Assembly: GCA_026874595.1 (NCBI GenBank)
Contig: CM049306.1
Span: forward strand, 57,852,019 to 57,916,018
DNA from: Sipunculus nudus
Taxonomy: Eukaryota; Annelida; Sipuncula; Golfingiida; Sipunculidae
Reading direction: 5' to 3'
DNA: 64,000 bases
This document shows, piece after piece, positions 44,996 to 56,538 of the stretch. How positions within the stretch are numbered: position 1 is the stretch's first letter; each line of letters opens with the position of its first letter. A model generated the notes under the pieces. The model made no database searches and had not been told where the DNA came from. It saw only the letters and a program-made list of their open reading frames with translations. The position numbers and the translations under genes were made by a program.

Positions 44996-45186
44996 CATTA
45001 TAAACTTTATTTATTTTACATGGATTGTACAACTAATTATAATAACTAATACAAGGCACTCTCCATGGCTCTGATGTTGGCGCTCGGTAGTCAGTGAGGG
45101 TGGAGGAAACCGGAGGGCCCAGAGAAAACAACCGACCGTGGACGGGCAACTACAACCCACCCTCATAGCCACTCCGGGATCATTCG
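44996..45186 (-). mobile_element. 5'-truncated SINE related to the 24.7 kb family
   Basis: On the minus strand the segment has GGAGTGGCTATGAGGGTGGG, GTCGGTTGTTTTCTCTGGGC, CCTCCGGTTTCC and finally TAGTTGTACAATCCATGTAA, in the same order as the SINEs at 24.7 and 25.3 kb. The tRNA head (boxes A and B) is missing. No target-site duplication is obvious. Confidence 0.7.
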
Positions 45187-45189
45187 TTT

Positions 45190-46096
45190 TTTTTTTCTTT
45201 TTCGTCTGTTTGCGCTATTTAGTGATATTTGTGTATTATATTTATTTCCATAGCCGTACAGTTCATAACCCTATCATCGCTCAGATGCGGCACAGATTTT
45301 CTTACTCTTCTATATATATGGAAAACATCGAGTTAATTGTTCTGTTTAATCATGTCATGTCGGTAATTCGCATCTGATATATAATAATATTGGTTAATTT
45401 TATGCATTCAGAGGCCCAGAACAGTTATTCAATTAAGGTTTTGCTTTATTTACTTAGACCATCGTATCATTAGATGAACAAACTAAATAATAAAAAAACC
45501 CTTTATATATATTTTTTACAATATCATAATACCAAAAATGGGTTTTAAGAGCCAAATTGTTTTGGTGATAAGCTAATTATATTGTTCATTAGCAGGATGA
45601 GTCCAAACGCAAACGGAAGATCTTCCACACCGTGGAAGTGTAGTTTTCCCGCCACCGAGAGAGCGTTAATACCTAATCCTGTCAATGTTTTGCCGATGTA
45701 TAATTCTTTTTCTAAATTTCACATATTTACTTACATTTAAACTTATGTTAATATTCATGAAAAATCAGATAATTATACCATCTATGAAATCTTAAAAGTT
45801 ATCTAAACCCCTTGATTTAACCAAACAGCTAATAGAATAATTTAAAAAATTGGAAGAAATCAATTGACTACAAAAGATACAGAGAAAATACAAGCTAGGG
45901 AGTAACAATATGATGGCCGGTTCAAAGAGAAAAGAGACAAGTAAAAACTTATAGTAATTCATGTTTGTTTCTGGCGACGTGATCAGTTATGTCACCAACA
46001 CCCGGCGGCCCACGACGCCACGTGAACTGTCAGATGGTTTGCGTGAGGCTGCTTCCCCTATCACGTGAATCCATCCTTTTTCTTCTTGTGCATCAG
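45190..46096. other. No supported gene
   Basis: AT-rich DNA. A CpG-richer patch with CACGTG and TCACGTGA sits at 45990-46065, just upstream of the microexon candidate; it could be regulatory, but this is unproven. Confidence 0.3.
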
Positions 46097-46123
46097 ACAA
46101 ACCCGTAGAAAGATTTGTTGCCG
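46097..46123 (+). CDS. Candidate 27 bp microexon
   Basis: A long pyrimidine tract ending TCTTCTTGTGCATCAG is followed by only 27 bases and a consensus CCG|GTGAGT donor. One frame reads KPVERFVA across it; a second (QTRRKICC) is also open. Size a multiple of three keeps the phase. The splice sites are among the strongest in the window, but they may pair with other sites. Confidence 0.25.
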
Positions 46124-46164
46124 GTGAGTCACTACCGGCCATAGCCTGCTAATGTCTACAGTGA

Positions 46165-46495
46165 ATAAATTTGTAAGAATTTTCATCTACACTGAATTAG
46201 ATTGTAATGATTAACATCTATACATAATCATATTGTAATGATTAACATCTACTTTGAATTAGATTGTAAGGATTAATATCTACACTGAACTAGATTGTCA
46301 TGATTAATATTTACACTAAATCAGATTGATAAAAATCTACAATCATTTTTTTAATGATTAACATCTACACTTAATCAGATTGTAATTATTAACATCTACA
46401 GTGAATCAAATTGTAAGATTAACATCTACACTTAATAAGATTGTAATGATTCACATATACACTTAATCAGTTTGTAATGATTAACATCTACATTT
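46165..46495. repeat. 31 bp AT-rich minisatellite, about 10 units
   Basis: The unit is ATTGTAATGATTAACATCTA followed by CACTTAATCAG, with substitutions and small indels between copies. Confidence 0.92.
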
Positions 46496-46967
46496 ACATT
46501 ATTTTACAATGAACCATAGTCAAAACAATAGAGAGGAAAATCTTCCAGTTTATGACCTTTTTACTTATATTCAATTTCATATATTAAGGGTCCTGAAAAT
46601 ACTATTTAATCCAGGCAGACAACGTCCTTCCCAAAATGTAGAACAGACCGGCGTAAACATATAGATATGACTCTAAAGCGGTAGCGTTTCGTTGCTATCA
46701 AGAAAATTATTCATGTGCCTTCTCAACACGGATCATTTCCATATGGCCTATTCAAATGTAAAAGAGAGTTATTGGGCAAGACTGAGTAAGAGTGGTTACG
46801 ATTAGTGGATGCGTGTATGAGCAGGGCTGGAGAGGTTAACGTCGTTTAGCTTCCGAAGCAGCTGTTCCCCAGTCTCTTCACTGTGACTATGCTGTATGTA
46901 TGACCAGCTCCGGCTGTGTGCGACTGCTACGCCCTTTATACTGTGTTAATTGCTTCAGTTGTCTCAG

Positions 46968-47034
46968 GAGAAGAAAAAATATGAACTGTTCCATTGACTA
47001 CAAGAAGGGAACTATTTGTACATTCCGAATGTAA
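46968..47034 (+). CDS. Weak candidate terminal exon
   Basis: An acceptor (TTGCTTCAGTTGTCTCAG) is followed by RRKNMNCSIDYKKGTICTFR, M and TAA. It is short; the reading rests on the acceptor and composition only. Confidence 0.18.
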
Positions 47035-47039
47035 CAGTC

Positions 47040-48253
47040 GGCATGGGGTCAATTATGAAAATTAGATTAATCTACAAATGCAGTGTATTATATTTGAGAA
47101 AGCCAGATGTCAGGCCAATGATTGAACTAATATGTACGTCTCCTAAAAGGCTCTGCGAGTTAATTAGCAGATATGTGCGCTATGTGGGCATCCCTCTCAT
47201 CCCTCTCTACTCGAATGCACATGCAGTAAAATTGCAACCTACCAAGCATTGTGTTCTTTTAATTCTTTATCTTCATATACTATTTAAAGATTTTTAAACT
47301 CTTTCAATTATAAACCCCATGTGAAGTTTTGATATTTGAGATAACGCCAAATAGATTCAAGTATATTTGCGGAGCGATTTCCGATTCAGGTCCCAGTAGG
47401 ACACAGGTTTATTGTTTTAACAATGTCTGAAAGCACTCGTGTTTTAGAAATGTGTATATTTTAATTTCAGATGATAAAGTTTTAAAACCTCATATCAAGT
47501 TATCCTTTGTTCCCCAGGGGAAAGTTACATGAAATTTGGGACAATGACAACTAAATCATACCAAAATGATAATGCAAAAATAAAATATTTAAATACTATA
47601 AATTTGAACATAAAATGGTCCTTCCTGTATATGCGTTAGGAGAGAAAAACAATGTACTGGTAATGGTTGGCACGTTTCACCTGTTCCGTTTCCTATATAT
47701 ACTTTAACAATGTGCCAATCCATATGTTCACTTAAGTGTAATTTAATTAATAAGTAATCATTTTTAAATTTGAAATTTATTGACATATATGTTTTTATTA
47801 ATTTTGAAATATCCAAAATCATTACTGGTGAAAAAAGGCGCGCGGGCGTCTTATCATGCATACGTTTTAAGGAGAAGTGGCTACCGAAATTTAAAACCGG
47901 CAAAAGATTTGTCCGATAGATATCATCAGTAAATAATATTATATATTATCAGTTAAAAGCAATAAAAATTGAAAACCGATATATTTACTCTTTGTGTATA
48001 TAAAGCACAGTTTTAACAATAGCCAAGTCAGGAATGTTGGAAAAGTCTTAATGTTCTGCTAAACTATTCCTCCTTGATGTGGTGTTCCAGTGGTGTTCAG
48101 TGATGAGGTTCAAATCAGGTTGTCTGCGCACGCTGCAGACGTTTATAACTTTTGTCGGCATACGCACGCACGCACATCTATCACTTAAGGCGTTTTAACG
48201 CTCCATATCTTTAAGGGTTTCATGTGATCCGCATGCATTGTTTCCTTTTTCAG
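47040..48253. other. No supported gene
   Basis: AT-rich DNA, with open frames of 93 codons (plus) and 104 codons (minus) lacking splice or promoter support. Confidence 0.35.
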
Positions 48254-48340
48254 CCACCCGGTTCTGCTGTTCAAACCAGTCATAACTTTCCCATGGGAGG
48301 GAACTCATTTCCTGAAATAGAAAACAAAGAAGAGACCTGA
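48254..48340 (+). CDS. Candidate 3'-terminal coding exon
   Basis: The acceptor GCATTGTTTCCTTTTTCAG is very strong. It is followed in phase 0 by PPGSAVQTSHNFPMGGNSFP, then EIENKEET and a TGA at 48338-48340. The sequence is hydrophilic, like a cytoplasmic or disordered C-terminus. AATAAA occurs at 48781-48786 with GT-rich sequence after it, giving a 3' UTR of about 460 bases. Upstream exons are not identified. Confidence 0.4.
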   Translation, partial: PPGSAVQTSHNFPMGGNSFPEIENKEET

Positions 48341-48780
48341 CAGGTGCACCAAAAAGAGCCGTTGTCAGATGCTAACAAAATGAGAGGAGGATACAAAAAA
48401 ATCTCCACATGACCTAGTTGTTCTGAAGGTGCTTTGTCACATAAATCGGTCACACAAAAAGTGAGAAAATCCTGCGAATTATTTAGTGAACAGTGTCTGG
48501 CTGACAATGCACTTCGACCAGGTGCTAAACATGCACGGACGATGGTTTACGTTTTACACGCCGCATCCTATCAAACTGTGCACATCATAAAAAGTGAAAG
48601 GACCGTTGGCCACATCTTTTCTTGATTATCCACCTGAACTGTACTGTAAGTCACAAAAATTCCTGCCACATACTCTCACATATACAGTTCATATAGTCAT
48701 ATAGTCCCGGCCGAAGTCTCAGTACTTGGATAGGTTAATTACAGATCTATCACACTAATCTTTGACCAATCAGAAGCCGT

Positions 48781-48786
48781 AATAAA
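48781..48786 (+). terminator. Candidate polyadenylation signal AATAAA
   Basis: AATAAA is followed within 10-20 bases by CGTGTGTTTC. It would end the transcript whose last coding exon is 48254-48340. Confidence 0.3.
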
Positions 48787-49442
48787 TACTCGTGTGTTTC
48801 TTATTCATTAATGTAGTCAATGTGACAGGGTTATTTTATGATTATTTCTGCAACAATGTATATATACACTATGCTTAATTTTTAAAACTATTTCCGTATA
48901 ATTAATTTTCTCATCCTTGATAACCAGATTTATTTTTTTGCAATTAATTTTTATATTTCATAAAAAACACATGCGTGCTACAAATACACGCATATTTATG
49001 TCAAAGATGGATACAAACAAAATATTGATTTATATAAAATTATTATAATTCGACCAGTTTAAATTTAAACGATCGCTAATAGTCATTTCAAGTAAAACCA
49101 CAATATCATTTTGCTATTCGCCAATTACGTAAAATCACGTTATATTTTACTACAATTTTATTTAAAAATGCATTAGTCTTAAGTGACTGAGTGTTTATTT
49201 ATAAAATACTCTTTGTTCCATCAGTTTATTTTCTTTGGAGGGTTTGTAGTATCCAATGACTGGTACAATAGTTCCTTGGGTAAGATTATACATTGATAGT
49301 AGGCTCATCTGCTGCACACAGCGTATTCCGAGTCAACCTATTTCACATGGCATGGTTGTCCCTTTATCGTTTAGACCAGTTCCAGTATACGGACATGCCC
49401 TAATATCGGCACTGACCCCTTTTTCTCTCATCATTGACATAG

Positions 49443-49521
49443 GTGTCAGGAGGGCTATAAGACAACAAACACAGCGCGTTGGGTTTTAACTAGTGTCAAA
49501 GACGCGGGTTTTGATTATTAG
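49443..49521 (+). CDS. Candidate 3'-terminal coding exon
   Basis: A long pyrimidine tract (CCCTTTTTCTCTCATCATTG) ending ACATAG is followed, after one base, by CQEGYKTTNTARWVLTSVKD, AGFDY and a TAG at 49519-49521. AATAAA is at 49583-49588. Short 3' UTR. Composition is strongly protein-like for so short a frame. It may be an alternative last exon relative to 48254-48340. Confidence 0.33.
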
Positions 49522-49839
49522 TACTACCCTGCCTGTGATGTGTAAATCAAAGAACAAAGTGACAGGGTCTCGTTGATTCACAAATAAATTCCTTATGCAT
49601 ATTACGAGAGACATTACGGAGACATAGACACAACAGATTCCGAACACCCATTTTGGACATGCGCATTCCATAGGAGGACTTCTTTACGACAGCTGCGTGG
49701 GTTCATACGCGCAGGATGTCGTAATGGAAAAAGTCTTTGGGGTAGTTCCCAATACCATAATCGTGTGCTTAAGACTTAATATATAGCCTTTTAATACCCG
49801 TACATGTTCACTCAACTATGTTATGCTTGTTTCTTGTAG

Positions 49840-49883
49840 CACGTTCCTGTCACAGTCACTTAGTGGTGGACATCTCTATAAAC
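49840..49883 (+). CDS. Candidate internal exon, 44 bp
   Basis: The acceptor ATGCTTGTTTCTTGTAG and a GTAAGC donor bracket 44 bp. After one base the frame reads TFLSQSLSGGHLYK, with the last base starting an Arg codon across the splice. Both sites are good. No family recognised. Confidence 0.3.
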
Positions 49884-49889
49884 GTAAGC

Positions 49890-51340
49890 AAATGGTACCA
49901 TTTACGCACTAATACATCATACCTATAAGCATGTCAGGTTCGTTTTTGTTCATATTTGCTAAATTTGTCGGGAAAATTATGATTTAAATGTTGATTATTT
50001 TACCATAAGAGGTACGTTAGAGTAAAATGAAAAATATCTATAATGTTAATTGTGATATGGTATAACGCGGTTCTATAGTCTATATGTGCAAACCAGGTCA
50101 CATCCTCTTTACAATAAAAAATCACTCAGCAAACACACGCACACACAGACACACCCTCTCACACAAAAGTAAGGATGGTGGCAATAAACTGATTCGAGAT
50201 GTGAAGTATAAACTTGGTAATGATATTATTGTGTTATTATTTTATATAACGGTCTTCCCTGTGATATATTTCGAGGCATTTAATGAAAACGGATGCAATT
50301 CAGCAAATAAACTCCCCACCAATTATATCCCCACCTATATCCTTTTGTGGTCATCTGTTCTCCAAACAAACACAATGTATGTGTGTATGGATCTCTTTCT
50401 ATGTTTTTAAAAGAAAGTTTTTACTTTCGCCCCGATTGGAAACATTTAATTTAATTATCATGGATTCAATTATGATATTGTAGATTTATTTTTAAAGCCT
50501 GATACCTTCTACCTTCTTCTAGGTAAACCCTAGAAATTAATCGTTATAATATATTTTGAGCTCTTGGTCTTGCACAAAGACCGCGTAACCTTGAACGTAG
50601 CTTTGGCGTTAAAAGGGGGCGCGGGTATTTTGAAGTCTCTTGTTTCTGATGAATTAACGTCTGCACACACACGGACACACATCCTATATCGCCAAAAAAT
50701 ATGAAAAAAAATACCCACGTATGATCTGAACATATGGTAAGATATTCATATATTTTCTGAAAAGATATATTACAAATTAAGTTACTCTAATGTCAAGTTA
50801 TACATAAAACGGCGTTTTTTAGTTTTTTTTGTACCTGGATTTTGTCAATTTACCGAGCTATACGGGTATATATCTTCCTGAGAGAACTCGATATTTAGTT
50901 CTGTAGTTGGAGTAGTTAGATTTGAGCTTTAATTTATTAGACCCCGGCAATAGGAACATATGGAACAGATGCTAGCTTTAGGATATGTAGTTGCAGATTG
51001 TGGGATGATCTTAAGTAGGGGCAGCTGAATCACTGATGTTAAGATAACTTTTCTCATAATCACCACTTAGAGATCACAAGCCTGGTGAGCAGGTTCACAC
51101 TTTCACGTGAGAAGCCGCGGTATAACTGCTTTACTCTGTAAAACCGTGTATGTGAGAAACAGTATATATATAATGTTACCCTTACCGCTATTTTACCGAC
51201 TCCATGCTCGGACCCCCAACTCGGAAGCTAATCGTCGATGCGTCTGGAAACCATTATTATCACAGCTGATGTATCAGGCACAAGAGTTTATTATCAGAGG
51301 ATTAGAGATATATCATCAGAAAACACTGTGATGGCAGTAC
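49890..51340. other. No supported gene
   Basis: AT-rich DNA with a small CA-rich patch near 50130-50160 and no convincing exon. Confidence 0.35.
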
Positions 51341-51348
51341 TATAAAAG
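51341..51348 (+). promoter_or_regulatory. TATA box (TATAAAAG)
   Basis: A perfect TATAAAAG. The expected start of transcription, about 30 bp downstream, is near 51370-51380 (ACACACCGCACATTATC), just ahead of the ATG at 51399. Confidence 0.4.
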
Positions 51349-51398
51349 CCACTTCCCAACAACTAACACACCGCACATTATCTACACTGTTTTATCAC

Positions 51399-51686
51399 AT
51401 GTCCTCGACGGGACAGCGCGGAAAACGTCTTAATTGTTTTGCCACCTTGTTTGCTCCACTATTCTTATTGTATAGGAGAAAAACGTTGATATTGGGAAAA
51501 TACACTGAGAGCAGACGCTTCTTATTTCTGCCTATAGTTGGTAAAACTTACAGGTCAAAGAGCAGGTCACCTTGTAACAAACCACTTTCGAGAACTGGAA
51601 GCGTTCGGGAAATAGATAAAACGGTTGCTCGTCACTTGCCCCAGTTTCTTTTCCAGGATTTTTCTCTCAACAGAGAATATTTCTGA
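51399..51686 (+). CDS. Candidate small single-exon gene, 95 residues, basic
   Basis: ATG at 51399 lies 50 bp downstream of a perfect TATA box. The frame is 95 codons. The N-terminus MSSTGQRGKRLNCFATLFAP has a basic start followed by a short hydrophobic stretch (CFATLFAPLFLL), then a K/R-rich body and an end in LFQDFSLNREYF. pI would be high. The start context is poor (C at -3) and no AATAAA is evident before the minisatellite. Unrecognised; could also be a chance frame. Confidence 0.33.
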   Translation: MSSTGQRGKRLNCFATLFAPLFLLYRRKTLILGKYTESRRFLFLPIVGKTYRSKSRSPCNKPLSRTGSVREIDKTVARHLPQFLFQDFSLNREYF

Positions 51687-51981
51687 CGGCCGGACCGTGG
51701 ATGGATGTGATTCCTAATACCACGCGACCGGTGAATTTCTCTTTAAATCTGTCTTATTCACAACCACACAGAAACTTTTGATTTATTTCACCGATATTCT
51801 GTTGCTGTGTCAGTGTGCACGTAAAGGTAACAAAATACCCTCTGTCAAAGACAAACATATCATTTTCCAAGATCAAACATATTCGAGTGTGTAACAAATA
51901 CATTATAGACCAAAAGGTGCATCGAATTAACTATAAGCCTACAATCAACACAGAACTGGTCAAATACCGACCATCACGAGA

Positions 51982-53535
51982 TCGGTCACCACCTAGACCA
52001 GTCCCTCCATTTCAGTCTCCTGTCCCGGTCACCACCTAGACCAGTCACTCCATTTCAGATCCTGTCCCGGTCACCACCTAGACCAGTCACTTCATTTCAG
52101 CCCCCCCCCCCCTCCCGGTCACCACCAGGACCAGTCACTTCATTTCAGTCTCCTGTCCGGGTCACCACCTAGACCAGTCACTCCATTTCAGATCCTGTCC
52201 CGTCACCACCTGGACCAGTCACTCCATCTTAGTTCCCTGTTCCGGTCAACAATTAGACCAGTCACTCCATTTGAGTCTCCTGTCCCGGTCACCACCTGGA
52301 CCAGTCATTCTATCTCAGATCCTGTCCCGGTCACCACCTAGACCAGTCACTCCATTTCAGTCCCCTGTCCCGGTCACCACCTAGACCAGTCACTTCATTT
52401 CAGCCCCCCGTCCCGGTCACCACCTAGACCAGTCACTCCATTTCAGTCTCCTGTCCCGGTCACCACCTAGACCAGTCACTCCATTTCAGTCTCCTGTCCT
52501 GGTCACCACCTGGACCAGTAACGCCATTTCAGCCTCCTGTCCCGGTCACCACCTGGACCAGTCACTCCATCTCAGATCCTGTCCCGGTCACCACCTAGAC
52601 TAGTCACTTCATTTCAATCCCCCGTCCCGGTCACCACCTAGACCAGTCACTCCATTTCCGTCCCCTGCCCCGGTCACTACCTAGACCAGTCACTCCATTT
52701 CAGTCTCCTGTCCCGGTCACAACCTAGACCAGTCACTTCATTTCAGTCCCCTGTCCCGTTCACCACCTAGACCAGTCACTCCATTTTAGTCTCCTCTCCC
52801 GGTCACCACCTAGACCAGTCACTCCATCACTGTCTCCTGTCCCGGTCACCACCTGGACCAGTCACTCCATCTCAGTCTCCTGTCCCGGTCCCCACCTAGA
52901 CCAGTCACTCCATTTCCGTCCCCTGTAAAGGTCCCAGTCACTCCAGTGCTGTCTATACTCTCTGTCAAGGCCATCCTTGACGCCTTCTATACTCCATGTC
53001 CAGGTCACCCTTAACCAGCAATTAAGTCACTCCATCTATACTCTATGTCCAGGCCATCTTTAAAAAGCTCTGTTACTCTGTCTTGACTATGTCAATACTC
53101 ATTGTCCAGAACACCCTTGACCATGCCAGTCTTTCCGTAAATATTCCATGTCCAGAACACCCTTGACCATGCCAGTCTTTCCGTAAATATTCCATGTCCA
53201 GAACACCCTCGACCAGGCCAGTACGTCCACGGTCAATACTCCATGCCAAGAACATCCTTGACCAGGCCAGTCATTCCGTCAATACTGCAGGTCACCCTTA
53301 GGCAAACCAGTCATTTGTCTTATTATCCATGTCCAGCTCACACTTAACCAGCAGGTCAATCCATCTATACTCTATGTCCAGGCCACCCTTAACTTACTCC
53401 GTGACTCCGTCTATAACCCGTCTATACTCCATTTCCAAACAGCCTTGACTGGTCCAGTCACTCCGGCCGTCAATACACCATGTAACCCTTAGCAAACCAG
53501 TCATTTCTCCTATTATCCAGGTCCAAGTCGGCCTT
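51982..53535. repeat. 1.5 kb compound minisatellite, 43-46 bp unit
   Basis: From 51982 to about 52930 there are about 22 homogeneous units of 43 bp (CACTCCATTTCAGTCTCCTG then TCCCGGTCACCACCTAGACC). From 52930 to 53535 the units are more diverged (CTCCATGTCCAGGTCACCCT), with two identical 46 bp copies at about 53109-53200 (TGTCCAGAACACCCTTGACC). The two parts share the GACCAGTCACTCC core, so they are one array with a homogenised core and a decayed flank. The unit is not a multiple of three and no frame persists. Confidence 0.92.
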
Positions 53536-53620
53536 TACCATAATCTCCCCAGTCTAGGTTAGCACTGCTTGCACTAACAAGTTAAGCGTAGGTCACAGAG
53601 ACCACATTAAAGATTTGATA

Positions 53621-53623
<3 letters not shown>

Positions 53624-53709
<86 letters not shown>
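53624..53709. repeat. (CT)n-(AT)n compound microsatellite
   Basis: About 27 CT units run into about 16 AT units. Confidence 0.97.
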
Positions 53710-53714
<5 letters not shown>

Positions 53715-54389
53715 CTCAACATGTGTTTGTATGACAAAGTCAGCTATAGCAGGCTGTCTGTATCTCTTTCTCATTTCATTCTCTCTTTCTCTTCTTTTTT
53801 TCTCCTTCTCTTTATTATCTCTCAGACCTTCCATTTTTTTAAAAATTATAATGACTGCATTATTGGGTGAGCCATTGGTCCGTCTTATTTTACCACCTTC
53901 TGTTTTGCTCATCATTCATTGTTACATAATGTTTGAAGTCTATAACAAATGATACGAAAAAGACTACCCCTTTGTTTCCTCTTGTCAGTTTATTTGGTTT
54001 GATAAGAGCGGCCCTGTACATAGGAACAATCATCACCCAGGTCTGGAGCACGTGATATCCACTGCACAGTCGTATGTTTCCGCAGGATTGTCACAAACAA
54101 TTATGGAAAGGTCTAACTGTAAACACGAACAGGTTCTAAAGATGCTACATCAAATAGGGCAAGAAAAACAGGTCATCAAGCTTGTAATACGCTGAAAGTC
54201 AAATCAGATACGCGAACTACTCCTTATAGATAAGAAAAGAAAAATGCCTCTTTGGCACACTTACGAAGGCACAAATTCATGCACATCAATCACACACGAA
54301 AACACACATACACCATTTCATTTTAGTTTAATATGAAACATGAGGTATTTATAATGTTCTCCGGTATCTACCAAAATTGTTACTCCCGC

Positions 54390-55397
54390 AAGACGTGTCA
54401 TTGCACCAACGTCCACAGGACATGTAACTGTGGTAATGTTAGGACCTATCATTTTGCTGATGCCAAAGGACACGTCATTGTGCTGAAGTTTGGTCCTGTC
54501 TTTTTGCTAAATAGTAATGTCTCAGGACGAGTCATTATGCTGATGACCTAAAACGTCATTGTGCTGATCTCCAAGGACACCATTGAACTGATGTCCCAGG
54601 ACGAGTCATTGTGTTGATGTCTCAGGACGTCATTGTGCTGATTTTAGGACCTGTCTTTGTGCTAATGTCCCAGGACGCCATTGTGCTCACGTACCAAGAC
54701 GTCATTGTGCTGATGTCCCAGGACGTCATTGTGCTGATGTCCCAGGATGTGTCATTGTACTGATTTCCAAGGACGTCATTGTGTTGATGTCTCAGGACGT
54801 GTCATTGTGCTGATGTCCCTGGACGTTTCATTGTGCTGATGTCCCGGTATGTGTCATTGTACTGATGTCCCAGGATGTCATTGTGTTGATGCCCATGGAC
54901 GTGCCATTGTGCTGATGTCCCAGGACGTCATTGCGCTAGTCTCCCAGGACGTCATTGTGCTGATGTCCCTGGACGTGTCATTGTATTGGTATCTAAGGAC
55001 GTCATTGTGCTGATGTCCCAGTAAGTGTCACTAAGGTCTTTTCCATATACGTGTCTTTGTGCTATTGTCCCACGACGTCACTGTGCTGATGTCCTAGTAC
55101 GTGTCACACTGCTGATGTTCAAAGACAGGTCAGTGTGCTGATGAAAAAGGACACATCATTGTGTGATGTCCAAGGACGTGTCGCTGTGCTGATATTCAAG
55201 GACATCATTGTGCTGATGTCCCAAGACATCGTTGTGTTGATGTCCTAAAAAGTGTCATTGTGCTGATGTCCAAGGACGTTATTGTGCTAATGTCCTAGGT
55301 CGTCATTATGGTAATGTTCCAGGACGTCATTGTGCTGTTGTCCGAATACATGTCATTGTACTGATGTCCCAGGGCGTCAGTATGCTGATGTCCCAGG
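54390..55397. repeat. 1 kb minisatellite, 24/27 bp units with ACGTCA motif
   Basis: About 40 units alternate between a 24 bp form (GACGTCATTGTGCTGATGTC then CCAG) and a form with an extra GTG/GT (GACGTGTCATTGTGCTGATG). At least ten units contain ACGTCA, the core half-site of ATF/CREB binding. It has no long open frame. Confidence 0.93.
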
Positions 55398-56227
55398 GGT
55401 TTGTGTATGGCGTTTGAGTGACTGTAAACTTATGCTCCATGTCCTGTAGGCAAGCTAATCCAAACGATACTTAGTTAACCGAATAAGAGACTGATTGGCC
55501 ATGCACATATAAAAGATTTATTGACTTTTGCCCATGCATTTACATATGCAATGTTCAGTCGCCAGACGGCGTGGCAGTCACTGACGTTAGCAACAGTTTC
55601 GCTTCCATTCACAAGTAGAACTTTCACCAACATTACAAAGCGCGTGCTTGGAATGATAAATGAAAAAAAAATCAGCTGTGTTTCAGAAAGAATGATCACT
55701 TTTTTCAATATTTAGCCATATGTGCAGCAGCTTAACAATCATCCAGTCCCTAGCCCCATGCTTAAACAAGGTATCGCTCTACCGAGGTACAAGACATAAC
55801 ACATGCAAAGTAATTCTCGGTATGCATTGACGATATGTTTCATATTTTCATGCGAGTCTTTTCCCTTGATGTTCCACATGTAATCATTGATAATGAGAGT
55901 AATTATTATAACAGAAATACATTCAATGTAAATGATTCCGTTCAATATTTGAAATAAATCAACCATAAAACAGCTTAAACATAATATAAAATGAATTTGG
56001 TATTTTTATATGTCGGATAAGGAGAACAATTTTAGCATGTATCTTTAGTGAGAAACTGTACATGCATTTATACTTAAATTGAGACTGTGTCACATATTAA
56101 CGTGTACTTACTGTTGGCCCATCCCTTATACATATACCCAAGTCCAGAATGATTCACTCACTGTATATAAGACGTAATCTGTGAATATCCCCGGAGGCCA
56201 AGTTAACGCATTAAAGATAGCAACAAT
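55398..56227. other. No supported gene
   Basis: AT-rich DNA. A GTAAGT donor on the minus strand at about 56109-56104 follows the frame IILDLGICIRDGPT, but an in-frame stop precedes it without an intervening acceptor, so no exon is called. Confidence 0.3.
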
Positions 56228-56478
56228 ATACCCCCCACCACCACCCACCCCCAAACACACACTTTTCAGCAAGGGGATGAGGGTTGTCAATGTAATCATC
56301 CCCCTGCTATTCAGAGAATAATATTTATATTGGAAATAAAATATATCAATAATTAAAATTAAAGACTTTGGTTCCATTTCTGAGTTAAACATGAAATATT
56401 ATATACCTAAACCTATTTTTTTAAACCTTATATACTTAATCGTTATATATTTTAAAAATGTCACACAGACGATAAATA

Positions 56479-56531
<53 letters not shown>

Positions 56532-56538
56532 AATACAT

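Noticed and set aside
53607..53915. 102-codon minus frame with RERERE and YIYIYI
   Set aside because: Translation of the (CT)n-(AT)n microsatellite plus flank.
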